A stretch of DNA of 64,000 nt from JAUIJL01 sp965366625 (GCA_965366625.1 CBDUGP010000034.1:1-64000), one strand, 5' to 3'; positions 41,751 to 51,908 are shown, counted from the stretch's first letter. Notes: a model not told the origin generated them from the sequence alone. A program made the numbers and translations.

Positions 41751-44315
41751 ATGTGGAAATCAGGAGATCGTGTCAGTCATCGTTTCAATGCGGAGCTCGG
41801 TCCCGGCTTGGTTGTCGAGACGGAAGGGCGTCGTATTCGCGTTTTTTTCCCGGAAACCGGTGAGACCCTACAGATCGCCGCCGGCTCTGATGTGCTCGAG
41901 GCCATGGAGTTGGTGGAGGGCGGCCGAGCCAAGATTGCGTCGACGGGCGAAATCGTTCGTGTCGCCGAAATCGACGAAGATACAGTGTTGCTCGCCGATG
42001 GCCGTGAGCTGAGAGACGAAGACCTTTGGCCCATGCCGGTGGAGCCGTCGCCGCTCCAACGATTAAAGCGCGGTCAAATCGATTCGTTTGAGGACTTCAG
42101 GAATCGTCTCGACGGCCTGCGGCTTCTCCGTTTACGCCAAGCCGACGGTTTGGGCTCCTTCCTGGGTGGACGGATTCGACTGTTTCCCCACCAGCTCTAC
42201 GCCGCGGAAAAGGCCACCGCAGCCATGGCGGACATGGACGACGAGTCCGAGGCAGGATTTGTGCGCTGGCTATTAGCCGACGAGGTCGGGCTGGGCAAAA
42301 CCGTTGAAGCGTGTTTGATCATGAACCGCCTGCTGCACCGGGGTCGGATCGAGCGGGCCCTGGTGGTCGTGCCCGATACCTTGACCGTACAATGGTTGGG
42401 TGAGCTGTGGCGTAAGTACCACCAGATCTTCGTGTTATTGGATACCGATCGGCTGAAAGATGTGGCTCGTGACCACGGCCCCGACGCCAACCCTTTCGAG
42501 ATTCACCCCCGATCGATCATTTCCCTGGAAGCTCTGACCGAGGATCGTCGCCTGCAAGAACAAGCAGTCGAAGCGGGAATCGATCTCCTTGTGGTGGATG
42601 AAGCCCACCACCTACGCCGTCCGAGCGGCCATCCAGGCAACCCGGCCTATCGGGCGATCCGCCCGATCACCGAACTCGGCCGCCACGTTCTGCTCCTTAG
42701 CGCCACGCCCCTCGAAGACGACGCCCATGGATTCTTTCGCCTGTTACAGCTGTTGCGCCCCGACGAGCTACCGGAAGAGGATTCCTTTGAAGAACGCTTG
42801 GCGCGGCGCGAGCCCCTGCCTCCGTGTACGAGCGCAGCGCGTCGAGCAGATATCGGTGGAATGCCGCCGCGAATCGGCAAACCCGTGGATCTCGAGGCGA
42901 GCCCTGAATTTGAGGCTTGGAACGGTCTGATCGAGACCCTGAGGCAGCAGCCGGCGAAGGGCCCCGTTGAACTCGAGCGCAAGGCCGAGCGTGTTTGGCG
43001 GGCCACGGCGTCGGCTGAGGCGTTGGCTGCCCTCGACGATGCCGGCGATTCTTCCGAGTCACAGCTCACCGAGATGGGAAAATCCGACCCGCGGGTGGCG
43101 TGGATCGTTGGGCAGGCTCGGCCATGGGCTAAGCAGCGGGAAAAAGTGTTGATCTTCGTCGCCCATAAAGAATCTCTCGACCTGCTGCGGCGGGAAGTCG
43201 AACGCCAAGGACGAGCACGAGTCGGGGTTTTTCACGAAGATCTCTCGGCGGAACGGCGGGACTTGGAAGTAGCGCAATTTCGCTTGGCGGAAGGCCCTTC
43301 CATCCTGATTTCCACCGAGTGCGGCGGTGAAGGGCGAAACTTTGAATTCTGTGATCGCCTGGTCCTATTCGACTTGCCCTGGCATCCGGCAGTGGTGGAG
43401 CAGCGCATCGGCCGTTTAGACCGGATCGGTCGGAGTCGGCCCACGGAGATCGTCTACTTCCGTCCGCCCAGTGGATTCGTGCGCTCGCTGGCCTTGCTCT
43501 ATGAAGCCATCGGTCTCTTCCAAGAACCCTTGGGCGGTTTGGAACGAGAGCTGAGACATGTGGCCGGCCGGGTTTCGGAAGTGGCCCTGGACGGCGGTCT
43601 CGACGGCAGTGACAGCTCTGGTGTTGAAATCTTTCAAGACGTTTTGGACGAAGCCCGTGAAGCGACGGATCGGGTGCGCCGAGCCGCCTACCACGAACTC
43701 CACCGCGAGCCCTATTTAGGCGAAATGGCGTCGCAGATCTTAGAGCGTGTGCCCGAAGAACTGGATGCGGTCACCGAGGACGTGGTCATGCGTGCGGCGG
43801 CCCGTTTTGGATTCGGTTGTGAGCGACAAAGCGGCTCCAGAACGTGGCTGATCGAATACGGCAGCCAAGCCTTGGTAGACCACATTCCAGGGGTATCCCA
43901 TGGGGCTCGTTTCTTGGGCACCTTTGATCGCGAGCGGGCGGTGGAGGAGGAAGAACTCGACTTTTTCGCCTCCGGCCATGCGCTGGTGGAAGGCATCTTG
44001 GCGGAACTCGAAGACGGCCCCCGAGGACGGGTGACGATCGTTCAAGTCGCCGCCAACGAAGATACCTTCGGCTTGCTCGTGATCTACCGTGACGGCTTTG
44101 ATTTTGAAGCGGTTGCGGTAGATCAAAGCGGAGAGGAACGCCCTGAGCTTGCGGCCATGCTGATCCACCCCAGTCTGATCACGGAGCCTGTGGACAGCAA
44201 ACAATGGACCAGCCAGCCTTCCTGGCCGAGGGGCATTAAACGACTGGCAAAAGGATTGCCTTCGGATCGACGCCCTGAAGCGGTCGCGGCGTTTCGCATT
44301 CGCAAACGCCGCTAG
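41751..44315 (+). CDS. RapA/HepA-like SNF2-type helicase
   Basis: Swi2/Snf2-family ATPase resembling E. coli RapA, the RNA polymerase recycling factor. It is placed at ATG 41751 (854 residues) because MWKSGDRVSHRF aligns in offset with the RapA N-terminus; a TTG at 41697 would add 18 residues. Order: two Tudor-like domains (about 1-115, with SGDR...ELGPGLVV...FFPETGE), helicase core with ADEVGLGKT (Lys183), DEAH at 283-286, motif III SATPLE, motif V STECGGEGRNFEF, and motif VI EQRIGRLDRIGR. The C-terminal ~200 residues form the RapA-type end (VTIVQVAANEDTFGLLVIY). No restriction or DISARM-type gene is nearby. An RNA-polymerase role is inferred from homology. Confidence 0.88.
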   Translation: MWKSGDRVSHRFNAELGPGLVVETEGRRIRVFFPETGETLQIAAGSDVLEAMELVEGGRAKIASTGEIVRVAEIDEDTVLLADGRELRDEDLWPMPVEPSPLQRLKRGQIDSFEDFRNRLDGLRLLRLRQADGLGSFLGGRIRLFPHQLYAAEKATAAMADMDDESEAGFVRWLLADEVGLGKTVEACLIMNRLLHRGRIERALVVVPDTLTVQWLGELWRKYHQIFVLLDTDRLKDVARDHGPDANPFEIHPRSIISLEALTEDRRLQEQAVEAGIDLLVVDEAHHLRRPSGHPGNPAYRAIRPITELGRHVLLLSATPLEDDAHGFFRLLQLLRPDELPEEDSFEERLARREPLPPCTSAARRADIGGMPPRIGKPVDLEASPEFEAWNGLIETLRQQPAKGPVELERKAERVWRATASAEALAALDDAGDSSESQLTEMGKSDPRVAWIVGQARPWAKQREKVLIFVAHKESLDLLRREVERQGRARVGVFHEDLSAERRDLEVAQFRLAEGPSILISTECGGEGRNFEFCDRLVLFDLPWHPAVVEQRIGRLDRIGRSRPTEIVYFRPPSGFVRSLALLYEAIGLFQEPLGGLERELRHVAGRVSEVALDGGLDGSDSSGVEIFQDVLDEAREATDRVRRAAYHELHREPYLGEMASQILERVPEELDAVTEDVVMRAAARFGFGCERQSGSRTWLIEYGSQALVDHIPGVSHGARFLGTFDRERAVEEEELDFFASGHALVEGILAELEDGPRGRVTIVQVAANEDTFGLLVIYRDGFDFEAVAVDQSGEERPELAAMLIHPSLITEPVDSKQWTSQPSWPRGIKRLAKGLPSDRRPEAVAAFRIRKRR

Positions 44316-44343
44316 CTCGCTGGTCCGCAGGTCGCGGGACCTG

Positions 44344-47300
44344 TCAGCCGCCCGCGGCCTTTTCAGCCTCTTTTTCGATTTCGAGGGTCACCAGCAGATC
44401 CCCCGCGGACACCGTGTCCCCCGCCTTGACGGAGAGTCGCAAGACCTTGCCACGGGTGGGTGAAGCGACCGCGGTTTCCATTTTCATCGCCGAGAGCACC
44501 ACCAGAGCTTCTCCGGCCTTGATCACCTGACCGGGCTCTACCTTGATTTCGACCACGGCGCCGGGCATCGGCGCTCCGATTTGACCCGGATCTAGAGGAT
44601 TGGCAACCTCGCGGTGCACCTCTTCGATGGCCAGAGACGAATCCTTGACCCGGATGGATCGAGGTTGGCCGTTGAGTTCGAAAAACACCTCTTTTTTCCC
44701 GTCGACGTCGGCGTCATCGGCAATCGCCGTGAGCTTGACCACCAAAGTCTTGCCTCGGTCGATGTCGAAATGAATTTCCTCGCCGATCTGCATCGCGGAA
44801 AGGAAATTGCGGGTAGGCAACACCGAGACGTCGCTATAGCGATCCCGGAAGGTCATGTATTCATCGAAGACCTGGGGATAGAGCGCCGCGGAAAGCACGT
44901 CGACGTCACGGATCTGCGCGTTGGTCCACTTCTCTTTGAGCTGTACTTCGAGGGCGTCGAAGTCGAACGGCTCAAGGGAAGCGCCGGGTCTGCCGTCCAC
45001 GGTCGGTAAGTCCTTGAGCACCTTCGTCCTCAAGGGCTCGGGGTAACCCTGGTAGGGCTCCCCCAGGTGACCCTGGAAGAATTCGATCACCGAGCGCGGC
45101 AGCGATAAGGTCTCGGCGCGCGCTTCGACGTCCGATGGATCGAGGTCGTTCTGGACCATGAATTGGGCCAGGTCTCCCACCACTTTCGAGGACGGGGTGA
45201 CTTTGATCAGATCCCCCAACAGGTGGTTGGCACCGGCATATGCTTTCTTGATCGCCCTCCATCGTCCGGTCAAACCCAACGAATCCGCCTGGAATTGCAG
45301 ATTCGTGTATTGACCACCGGGCATCTCGTGCTCGTAGATGTCGGCGCTGCCGCTCTTGAGACCCGATTCGAACGGGGCGTACAGCCCCCGAGCCTGCTCC
45401 CAATACTCGTTCAGGATCTCGACGGTTCCGAGATCGATCTCGGTGTCGAGTTCCGTGCCCTGCAGCTCGGCCACGATCGGACCCATAGACGGTTGAGAAG
45501 TCAGACCGGCCATCGCCGGAAGGGCGACGTCGACCACGTCGGCTCCGGCTTCGGCGGACGCCAACATCGACGCCACCCCGGTCCCGGCGGTGTCGTGGGT
45601 GTGGATGTGAATGGGCAAATAGGGGAAAGCCGTCCGAAGCTCACCGATTAGTTTGCGCGCGGCCTTGGGTTTCAGCAGGCCGGCCATATCTTTGATGTTG
45701 AGCACGTGAATGTCGAGGTCGACCAATTGACGCGCCAGCTCCAAGTAATACTCCATGTTGTATTTGGAGCGTTTTGGATCGGTGACGTCACCGGTATAAC
45801 AAATGGACGCTTCGATCACCCCACCGGTTTCTCCCACCGCGTCAATACCGAGCTTCAAATTTTCGACGTAATTCAGGCAGTCGAAAACCCTGAAGACATC
45901 AACGCCGTGGGAGTGGGCCTCTTTGACGAAACGCCGAACCACATTGTCGGGATAGTTCGTATAGCCGACCGCGTTGGCGCCTCGCAGCAACATTTGGAAG
46001 GGGATATTGGGAACTTTTTCCCGCAACCGCTCCAAGCGATCCCAGGGACACTCACGCAGGAACCGTAATGCCACATCAAAAGTGGCCCCACCCCACATTT
46101 CCAGGCTGTAAGCGTTGGCCATGGCATGGGCGGTGACCGGCGCGATCGCCATCAGGTCCCGGGTTCGAACACGGGTCGCGAGCAAGCTCTGGTGTGCGTC
46201 GCGCCAGGTGGTGTCGGTGAGCAGCAGGCCCTGATGCCGACGTACGGCCTGGGCAAAGGCTTTGGGTCCTTCCTCCAACAGGATTCGACGAAAACCCTCC
46301 GGAGGGCGACCGTCCGGGGTTTTCGGGATTTCCGGATCCAGCTTGGAAGGGGGAGTGCTGCCGATTCCCGGCGTCGTGGGGCCGTTGACCGCCACTTGGC
46401 CGAGGAATCTCAGCGCACGCTGGGCACGATTTCGGCGCGGTGGAAACTCGAACAGCTCTGGGGTCCGGTCGATAAAGTCCGTACGGGCGTCACCGCTCAA
46501 GAACGTCGGGTGGGTGAGTACTTTGAGCAGAAAAGGGATATTGGTCGAAACGCCCCGAACTCGGAATTCGGAAAGGGCTCGGCCGAGCTTGCGAGCGGCG
46601 CCTTCGAAGTCGAGGGCGTGGCAAGTGACTTTCACCAACAAGGAGTCGTAATGGGGGGACACCTGAGCCCCGGAGTATCCAGAGCCACCGTCCAGGCGGA
46701 TGCCCATGCCGCCGGCGGACCTGAAAGCCTCAATCCTGCCCGTGTCCGGCTGAAAATTCTCGGATGGATTCTCGGTGGTGACCCGGCATTGAATGGCATG
46801 ACCCCGGGTGGTCACCCCGCCGCTGAGTCCGAGTTCTTCATGGGTAGCCCCGCCGGCGATGCGGATCTGAGATTGAACCAGATCCACTCCGGTTACTTCT
46901 TCGGTGACCGTATGCTCGACCTGAATCCGCGGATTGACTTCGATGAAGAAGATCTCCCCGTTTCCGTCGACCAAGAATTCAACGGTGCCGGCATTGCGAT
47001 AGCTGACCTTTTCAGCCAAGCGGACGGCGTAGTCGGTGAGCTGCTGCCTGAGTTCCGGTGCCAGGCCTGCGGCAGGGGCGGTTTCGACCACCTTTTGGTG
47101 ACGCCGCTGAACCGAGCAGTCGCGTTCGAAGAGATGCACGATGTTGCCTTGGGAATCGCCGAGTATTTGCACCTCGATGTGGCGGGGGCGATTGATGTAC
47201 CTCTCGAGGAATACGGTTCCGTCACCGAACGCGCTCCGGGCTTCCGAGACCGCGCCTTCGAAGGCGGCCTCTAGATCCCCGGCCTTTTTGACCACCCGCA

Positions 47301-47820
47301 TGCCACGGCCGCCGCCGCCCATGGCAGCTTTGACGATCACCGGAAGGCCATGCTTTTCGACAAACGCTTGGGCGGTGGCCAGATCCGCGACCGGTCCGTC
47401 GCTGCCGGGTACCACGGGAACTCCAGCTTCGATTGCCAGCTCCCGGGCCGAGGTTTTATCTCCCAAGCTTTCCAAGACCTCGGGGCTGGGGCCGATGAAA
47501 GTAATGCCCTCCTCGGCACACCGCCGAGCGAAGTCCGCACGCTCCGACAGGAAACCGTAACCCGGATGGATGGCGTCGACTTGATTCTCTTTGGCGGTCG
47601 CAATGATTTCTTCGATGTCGAGATAAGCGGCCACAGGGCTTTTTCCCCGCCCGACTACATAGGCCTCATCCGCTTTGTAGCGGTGCAGGTGAACCCGGTC
47701 CTCACGACTGAAGATCGCAACGGTTCGGATTCCGAGCTCGGTCGCGGCACGGAAAACACGGATCGCGATTTCACCGCGATTCGCGCACATCAACTTTTTG
47801 ATTGGGCGTGTATTGGGCAT
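44344..47820 (-). CDS. pyc: Pyruvate carboxylase
   Basis: Biotin- and ATP-dependent carboxylation of pyruvate to oxaloacetate, an anaplerotic step. It is a single chain of 1158 residues from ATG 47820, matching the usual ~1150; an ATG at 48045 would add 75 unconserved residues. Order: biotin carboxylase (about 10-460, with CANRGEIAIRVFRA, MGGGGRGM and FIEVNPRIQVEHTVTE); carboxyltransferase (about 540-850, with DTTWRDAHQSLLATRVRT, HTHDTAGT); PC tetramerisation region (about 870-1070); and biotinyl domain with biotinyl-lysine K1113 in AMKMETAV. All catalytic motifs look intact. No strong ribosome-binding site is seen. No PycA/PycB split is present. Confidence 0.95.
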   Translation of the reverse strand: MPNTRPIKKLMCANRGEIAIRVFRAATELGIRTVAIFSREDRVHLHRYKADEAYVVGRGKSPVAAYLDIEEIIATAKENQVDAIHPGYGFLSERADFARRCAEEGITFIGPSPEVLESLGDKTSARELAIEAGVPVVPGSDGPVADLATAQAFVEKHGLPVIVKAAMGGGGRGMRVVKKAGDLEAAFEGAVSEARSAFGDGTVFLERYINRPRHIEVQILGDSQGNIVHLFERDCSVQRRHQKVVETAPAAGLAPELRQQLTDYAVRLAEKVSYRNAGTVEFLVDGNGEIFFIEVNPRIQVEHTVTEEVTGVDLVQSQIRIAGGATHEELGLSGGVTTRGHAIQCRVTTENPSENFQPDTGRIEAFRSAGGMGIRLDGGSGYSGAQVSPHYDSLLVKVTCHALDFEGAARKLGRALSEFRVRGVSTNIPFLLKVLTHPTFLSGDARTDFIDRTPELFEFPPRRNRAQRALRFLGQVAVNGPTTPGIGSTPPSKLDPEIPKTPDGRPPEGFRRILLEEGPKAFAQAVRRHQGLLLTDTTWRDAHQSLLATRVRTRDLMAIAPVTAHAMANAYSLEMWGGATFDVALRFLRECPWDRLERLREKVPNIPFQMLLRGANAVGYTNYPDNVVRRFVKEAHSHGVDVFRVFDCLNYVENLKLGIDAVGETGGVIEASICYTGDVTDPKRSKYNMEYYLELARQLVDLDIHVLNIKDMAGLLKPKAARKLIGELRTAFPYLPIHIHTHDTAGTGVASMLASAEAGADVVDVALPAMAGLTSQPSMGPIVAELQGTELDTEIDLGTVEILNEYWEQARGLYAPFESGLKSGSADIYEHEMPGGQYTNLQFQADSLGLTGRWRAIKKAYAGANHLLGDLIKVTPSSKVVGDLAQFMVQNDLDPSDVEARAETLSLPRSVIEFFQGHLGEPYQGYPEPLRTKVLKDLPTVDGRPGASLEPFDFDALEVQLKEKWTNAQIRDVDVLSAALYPQVFDEYMTFRDRYSDVSVLPTRNFLSAMQIGEEIHFDIDRGKTLVVKLTAIADDADVDGKKEVFFELNGQPRSIRVKDSSLAIEEVHREVANPLDPGQIGAPMPGAVVEIKVEPGQVIKAGEALVVLSAMKMETAVASPTRGKVLRLSVKAGDTVSAGDLLVTLEIEKEAEKAAGG

Positions 47821-48287
47821 AGCTATGAATTTTATCGGAGAAATGGAGTGAGAAGCGGGGGGATCGGAGCCCTCTCGCTGGGCGGCGTCACGCAGGCGGT
47901 GAATTGTTTTGCGGATTCTCAAGTATCGGCGAAATTTCACTGACTGCGAAAGTATAGGCCAAAGGCCGCGTCTCGACAACTCCTGAGGATTCATATCCTG
48001 GGGTTTTGACGAACACTTGGACTCGTCCCTGCGGCCGCCGAGCACACCAAAAAAAGAGCCGCGGATCTTTCCGCGGCCCTCCCTCGATCTCCGGTATGTC
48101 TTGTCGATCGTCTAACGGGTCGACCTTTAGCAGGCTGTGGCGGAAGTCTGGCGCTGGCGAGAGCGAGCAATTTTTCGCCAGATCGAGGCGCAGAATCGCA
48201 TGAGTAACGTGATATTCAAAGATTCTGCAACGCTGAGCTGGCGGAAAAGGGCCGCTCACAGCGCGGCGAGACTTTTGCCACAGCCTG
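47821..48287. other. Intergenic region between pyc and M1 peptidase
   Basis: About 470 bp between two minus-strand genes. It contains a clear terminator at 48049-48077 for the upstream M1 peptidase gene, so pyc has its own promoter in 47821-48045. No confident -35/-10 pair is seen there. Nothing else recognisable is present. Confidence 0.6.
48049..48077 (-). terminator. Rho-independent terminator after the M1 peptidase gene
   Basis: Stem GCCGCGGA / TCCGCGGC with a 4-nt loop, followed on the minus strand by a run of seven T. It lies about 210 nt beyond the M1 stop, leaving a long 3-prime untranslated region. Confidence 0.87.
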
Positions 48288-50207
48288 TTAGCCCTGCCAG
48301 TCGAGGATGCCGTCGATGGTGCCCGAAGAAACCGAGTGATAACCCGGGCGGGCCTTGGCGTAAATTTCTTTGGCCATGGGCAGCAAGTCCTCGTGCTCGG
48401 CCATGGCCGAGTAGAGGGGTTGCAAGAATTTGCGCCGTCCCTGCCGCGTGAGGAAGTCCTCGAGGGCTTCGTAACCCGGCTCGTACCGGCTGCCGATCAC
48501 GTGCAACAGCCATTCGTGGAGTTTTTCCGAATTGCCCGTGGCCGTGAAATTGAATGCTTCGTCGAGCTGGGCCATCTTCTCGGTACCCACGTCATAGGGA
48601 ACACCGCGCAAGAAGTGCAACCATTCGTGGGTGGTCCACTTGGAAGTCGCCAGTTGTTTCGGGTCTTTGCCGGCCATCCACTCAGCCCGCGCGGCGTCGA
48701 CCTTCTCGAACGCGTCGCTTTCGATGACCGGCGCGTTGCTCGGCACTCCCGGGCCGTGGACCCAGGCTTCCACTTGCAGGGAATCCGCCAGCTCCTGGTT
48801 GCCGGCGATCAGCTCTTTATCCAAATAGGCGAGGAAATCACGGGTCGTCTTGGATTTGAAAGCGTTGGCGTCGAACCAGGCTTTCAAGAAGCTGTCGAAT
48901 TTTTCACGTCCAACGCTTTCTTCGAGGGTCCGCAGGAAGAAATACCCCTTCTCATAGGCGACATCGGTCATGCCGTCGTCTGGATCGCGATTCTCGAGAT
49001 TCAAGAAGAGGTGGCCGTCGGCGTGGCCCGGGCCGAAATCAGCGAGAGTTTGGTCGAGGTCTTGGCGGCCGAGGCGGGCCAACATCGCCGCATAGCTCGG
49101 ACTATTAACCGCTTCCATGATGCGCCGTTCGAGGTAGACGGTGAATCCTTCGTTGAGCCAGAAATCGTTCCAGGTGGCATTGGTGACCAGGTTGCCGGAC
49201 CAGGAGTGGGCCAGCTCGTGGGCGATCAGCGCCACCAACGACCGATCACCGGCCAAAATAGTCGGGGTGGCGAAGGTCAAACGGGGATTCTCCATGCCGC
49301 CGAAAGGAAATGAGGGCGGCAACACCAAGATGTCGAAACGTCCCCAGCGATAAGGACCGTAGAGTTCCTCTGCGACGTCGATCATCTGTTCGGTTTCGGC
49401 GAACTCCCAGGCTGCGGATTCCACCACCGAAGGTTCGGCGTAAACGCCGGTGCGCTCGCCCATGGACCGAAAGGCCAGGTCTCCCACGCTCAGAGCCAGC
49501 AGGTAGGACGGAATGGCCTGGGGCATGTTGAAGGAATAGACACCTTCGTCATTCAGCGCCTGAGGGTTCTCGGCGCTCATCACCGCCAGCAGCTGGGGCG
49601 GAACTTTGACCGTGGCGTTGTAGGTGAAACGAACCGCGGGGGTGTCCTGAATCGGCACCCAAGTTCGGGCCAAGATCGCTTGACTTTGGGTGAAGAGAAA
49701 CGGCTGCTCGCCACCGGCGGTTTGGGCCGGGTCCAGCCATTGCACAGCCGCCGCCTGGGGCGAGGTGACGTAGTCCACGTGCACGATCGTCGCGTCGGCC
49801 GGCAGAGAGATCTTCAGCTCTCGGCCGAGGGTGTCGACGTTATCGCCGAGCTCGAAAGTGGTTTCTTGGGGCTCGGCATCCGGTCCGCTACTCCAGGAGA
49901 CGCTTTGAATCGTCAAGTCACGGGTGTCGAGATGGAGATACTCGGCATCGGCTTGCCTCTCTAGGTGCAGGGAAGCCCGCCCGGTGAGGGTTTTGGACTC
50001 GAAATCTACATCTAGGCTGAGGTCCAGGTGTTTCACCGAGGCCTCGGCGGGGCGGGCAAAAGAGTGGAGGTCTGGGCGGTCCATCGAGGTCGCTTCGCTT
50101 TCTGCCTCTTCGGTTTTGGGGGGTTGTGAATCGGGGCCCGCGCAGGCGACGGTCATGGTTAAACCTACGACAGCTAAGGGCAAAAATCGGGATGCCTTTA
50201 AAATCAT
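48288..50207 (-). CDS. M1 family metallopeptidase, lipoprotein
   Basis: Zinc aminopeptidase of the leukotriene-A4-hydrolase/aminopeptidase-N type. ATG 50207 is chosen because GAGG lies about 7 nt upstream and a lipoprotein signal (lipobox TVAC) follows; a longer frame to 50396 adds 63 unlikely residues. It has 639 residues. The M1 signature is complete: GGMENP substrate-binding motif, H330-E331-LA-H334 and Glu353 (HExxH-x18-E). The N-terminal beta domain and C-terminal helical (ARM-like) domain of the LTA4H type (PGVPSNAPVIESDAFEKVDAARAEW onward) are present. It probably trims peptides in the periplasm. A TATAAT at 50271-50276 may be its -10. Confidence 0.93.
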   Translation of the reverse strand: MILKASRFLPLAVVGLTMTVACAGPDSQPPKTEEAESEATSMDRPDLHSFARPAEASVKHLDLSLDVDFESKTLTGRASLHLERQADAEYLHLDTRDLTIQSVSWSSGPDAEPQETTFELGDNVDTLGRELKISLPADATIVHVDYVTSPQAAAVQWLDPAQTAGGEQPFLFTQSQAILARTWVPIQDTPAVRFTYNATVKVPPQLLAVMSAENPQALNDEGVYSFNMPQAIPSYLLALSVGDLAFRSMGERTGVYAEPSVVESAAWEFAETEQMIDVAEELYGPYRWGRFDILVLPPSFPFGGMENPRLTFATPTILAGDRSLVALIAHELAHSWSGNLVTNATWNDFWLNEGFTVYLERRIMEAVNSPSYAAMLARLGRQDLDQTLADFGPGHADGHLFLNLENRDPDDGMTDVAYEKGYFFLRTLEESVGREKFDSFLKAWFDANAFKSKTTRDFLAYLDKELIAGNQELADSLQVEAWVHGPGVPSNAPVIESDAFEKVDAARAEWMAGKDPKQLATSKWTTHEWLHFLRGVPYDVGTEKMAQLDEAFNFTATGNSEKLHEWLLHVIGSRYEPGYEALEDFLTRQGRRKFLQPLYSAMAEHEDLLPMAKEIYAKARPGYHSVSSGTIDGILDWQG

Positions 50208-50270
50208 CTTGATCCTCAATTGAATTCTCGGGTGGGTGGCCATGGGCCGCGTCGGCAGCCGGCCATCGCC

Positions 50271-50276
50271 ATTATA
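50271..50276 (-). promoter_or_regulatory. Candidate -10 box TATAAT for the M1 peptidase gene
   Basis: Exact TATAAT on the minus strand, 64 bp before the ATG at 50207. The hexamer 17 bp further upstream (TAACGG) is a poor -35, so support is partial. Confidence 0.4.
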
Positions 50277-50474
50277 GTCGGCGCTTCCACCGGCCGTTAT
50301 GGGAAGACCTGAAACGACGGATCTGTTAGACTGACGCTCCACACGACGTCGCCCGATCCCGGGGGACGACCCTGCGACGCGCAATGACCCGCACATTCCC
50401 GAGGTGCCCGCCGATCAGGCCGCGCCCTGGCCGCAGCCGGCGCGGGCTTTCAGCTGAATCAAGATCGAGAGTCT

Positions 50475-51908
50475 ATGAGTTTTTCCACGGATCCTAAGAA
50501 CGGTGATCTCGCCGCCCGCCCCAACAGCGTCGGAATGATCAGCTTGGGTTGCCCCAAGAATCGCGTCGACAGTGAGATCATGCTCGGTGAGTTGGGCCAG
50601 AAAGGCTTCCAAATCGTCGCCGACATTGAGCAAGCGGAAACGGTGATCGTCAACACCTGCGGTTTTATCGACGAAGCCAAACAAGAGTCGATCGACGCCA
50701 TTCTGGAAATGGCTGAGCGCAAGGCTGAAGGAAACGGACCTAAGAAGCTGCTGGTGGCGGGTTGCATGGTCAACCGTCACGGTCAGGAGCTGGCCGCAGA
50801 GATTCCGGAGATCGACGGTTTCGTCTCCCTCGATCAGCTCCGGGAAGTGGACAAGGTCGTGACCTTGGGTGGCGATGCGCCGGCGGCTCCGAGCCCGAGT
50901 CATGTGGTGTTCGACCACACCGCGCCCCGGATGCTCACAACCCGTGGATACGGTTACCTAAAAGTCGCCGAGGGCTGCAATAACCCTTGCACTTTCTGTG
51001 CGATTCCCAAGTGGCGGGGACAATTCCGCAGCCGCACCATCGACAGCCTGGTTGAGGAAGCCAACGTGTTGCGGTCGTCCGGTGTGACCGAACTCTGTTT
51101 GGTCGCCCAAGACACCACCCGCTATGGCGAGGATCTCGGCCTCGGCAAACACGGCTTGACCCGTTTGGTGGAAGCATTGTTGGCAGGAACCACCTTTCCC
51201 TGGATCCGATTCCTCTACGCCTATCCAACCACCCTCGACGAAGAGCTGTTACGCCTGATGGGCCAAGAAGAGCGGTTCTGCTCCTACGTGGACATGCCCC
51301 TTCAACACAGCCACCCGGACATGCTCAAGGCCATGCGTCGTGGTGGCCGCGCGGAGCGCTATCTTCGGCTTCTGGACAAGGCCCGCAAGCTGGCTCCGGA
51401 CGTTTTTCTGCGATCCACATTCATTGTCGGCTTTCCCGGTGAGACCGAAGAGCATTTCCAGCATTTGCTGAAATTCATTGAAAGGGCAGAATTCGACCAC
51501 CTCGGCGGATTCGTTTACAGCCCCGAAGATGGCACACCGGGCGCTGAGCTGCCGGGTCGCGTACCCAGGTCCAAAGCAACCCGCCGCTACGAGGAGCTGC
51601 TCGAAGCGCAAAAACCGATTTCCCTGCAGCGGCGAAAGGCCTTGGTAGGGCGCCGAATGACGGCTTTGGTGGAAGGGGTTTGCGAGGAGACGGAACATCT
51701 CCTGCAAGCGCGTCACCATGGCATGGCGCCCGACATCGATGGGCGTTTGCTGATCAACGACGGTTTTGCTCCGGCCGGCACCCTGGCTGAAGTGGAAATC
51801 AGCGAGGCCTATGCCGACGATCTAGTGGGCCATGTGGTGGGCCCCGAAGGCGCGCCGGGCATCGAAGTCGCCGAGTCCGCCGACGTGTGGCGTACGGTCG
51901 CAGACTAA
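50475..51908 (+). CDS. rimO: Ribosomal protein S12 methylthiotransferase RimO
   Basis: Radical-SAM enzyme that adds a methylthio group to the conserved Asp of ribosomal protein S12. The N-terminal UPF0004 domain holds the second [4Fe-4S] cluster ligands Cys26, Cys62 and Cys97. The radical-SAM motif C168-NNP-C172-TF-C175 is followed by a TIM-barrel and a C-terminal TRAM domain (about 400-470, MTALVEGVCEETEHLLQARHHGMAPDIDG). The LGCPKNRVDSE motif distinguishes RimO from MiaB. The length of 477 is normal. GAGAG upstream supports ATG 50475. ribF begins 24 nt after its stop, and trxA and an M24 peptidase follow. Confidence 0.95.
   Translation: MSFSTDPKNGDLAARPNSVGMISLGCPKNRVDSEIMLGELGQKGFQIVADIEQAETVIVNTCGFIDEAKQESIDAILEMAERKAEGNGPKKLLVAGCMVNRHGQELAAEIPEIDGFVSLDQLREVDKVVTLGGDAPAAPSPSHVVFDHTAPRMLTTRGYGYLKVAEGCNNPCTFCAIPKWRGQFRSRTIDSLVEEANVLRSSGVTELCLVAQDTTRYGEDLGLGKHGLTRLVEALLAGTTFPWIRFLYAYPTTLDEELLRLMGQEERFCSYVDMPLQHSHPDMLKAMRRGGRAERYLRLLDKARKLAPDVFLRSTFIVGFPGETEEHFQHLLKFIERAEFDHLGGFVYSPEDGTPGAELPGRVPRSKATRRYEELLEAQKPISLQRRKALVGRRMTALVEGVCEETEHLLQARHHGMAPDIDGRLLINDGFAPAGTLAEVEISEAYADDLVGHVVGPEGAPGIEVAESADVWRTVAD

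Noticed and set aside
41751..44315. DISARM-type defence helicase
   Set aside because: No methylase, phospholipase-D or other DISARM genes nearby and the Tudor-like N-terminus fits RapA better.
47821..48045. 75-residue N-terminal extension of pyruvate carboxylase
   Set aside because: Unlike any biotin carboxylase N-terminus and runs through intergenic sequence; ATG 47820 gives the normal length.
50208..50396. 63-residue extension of the M1 peptidase
   Set aside because: Would bury the lipoprotein signal; ATG 50207 has its own ribosome-binding site.
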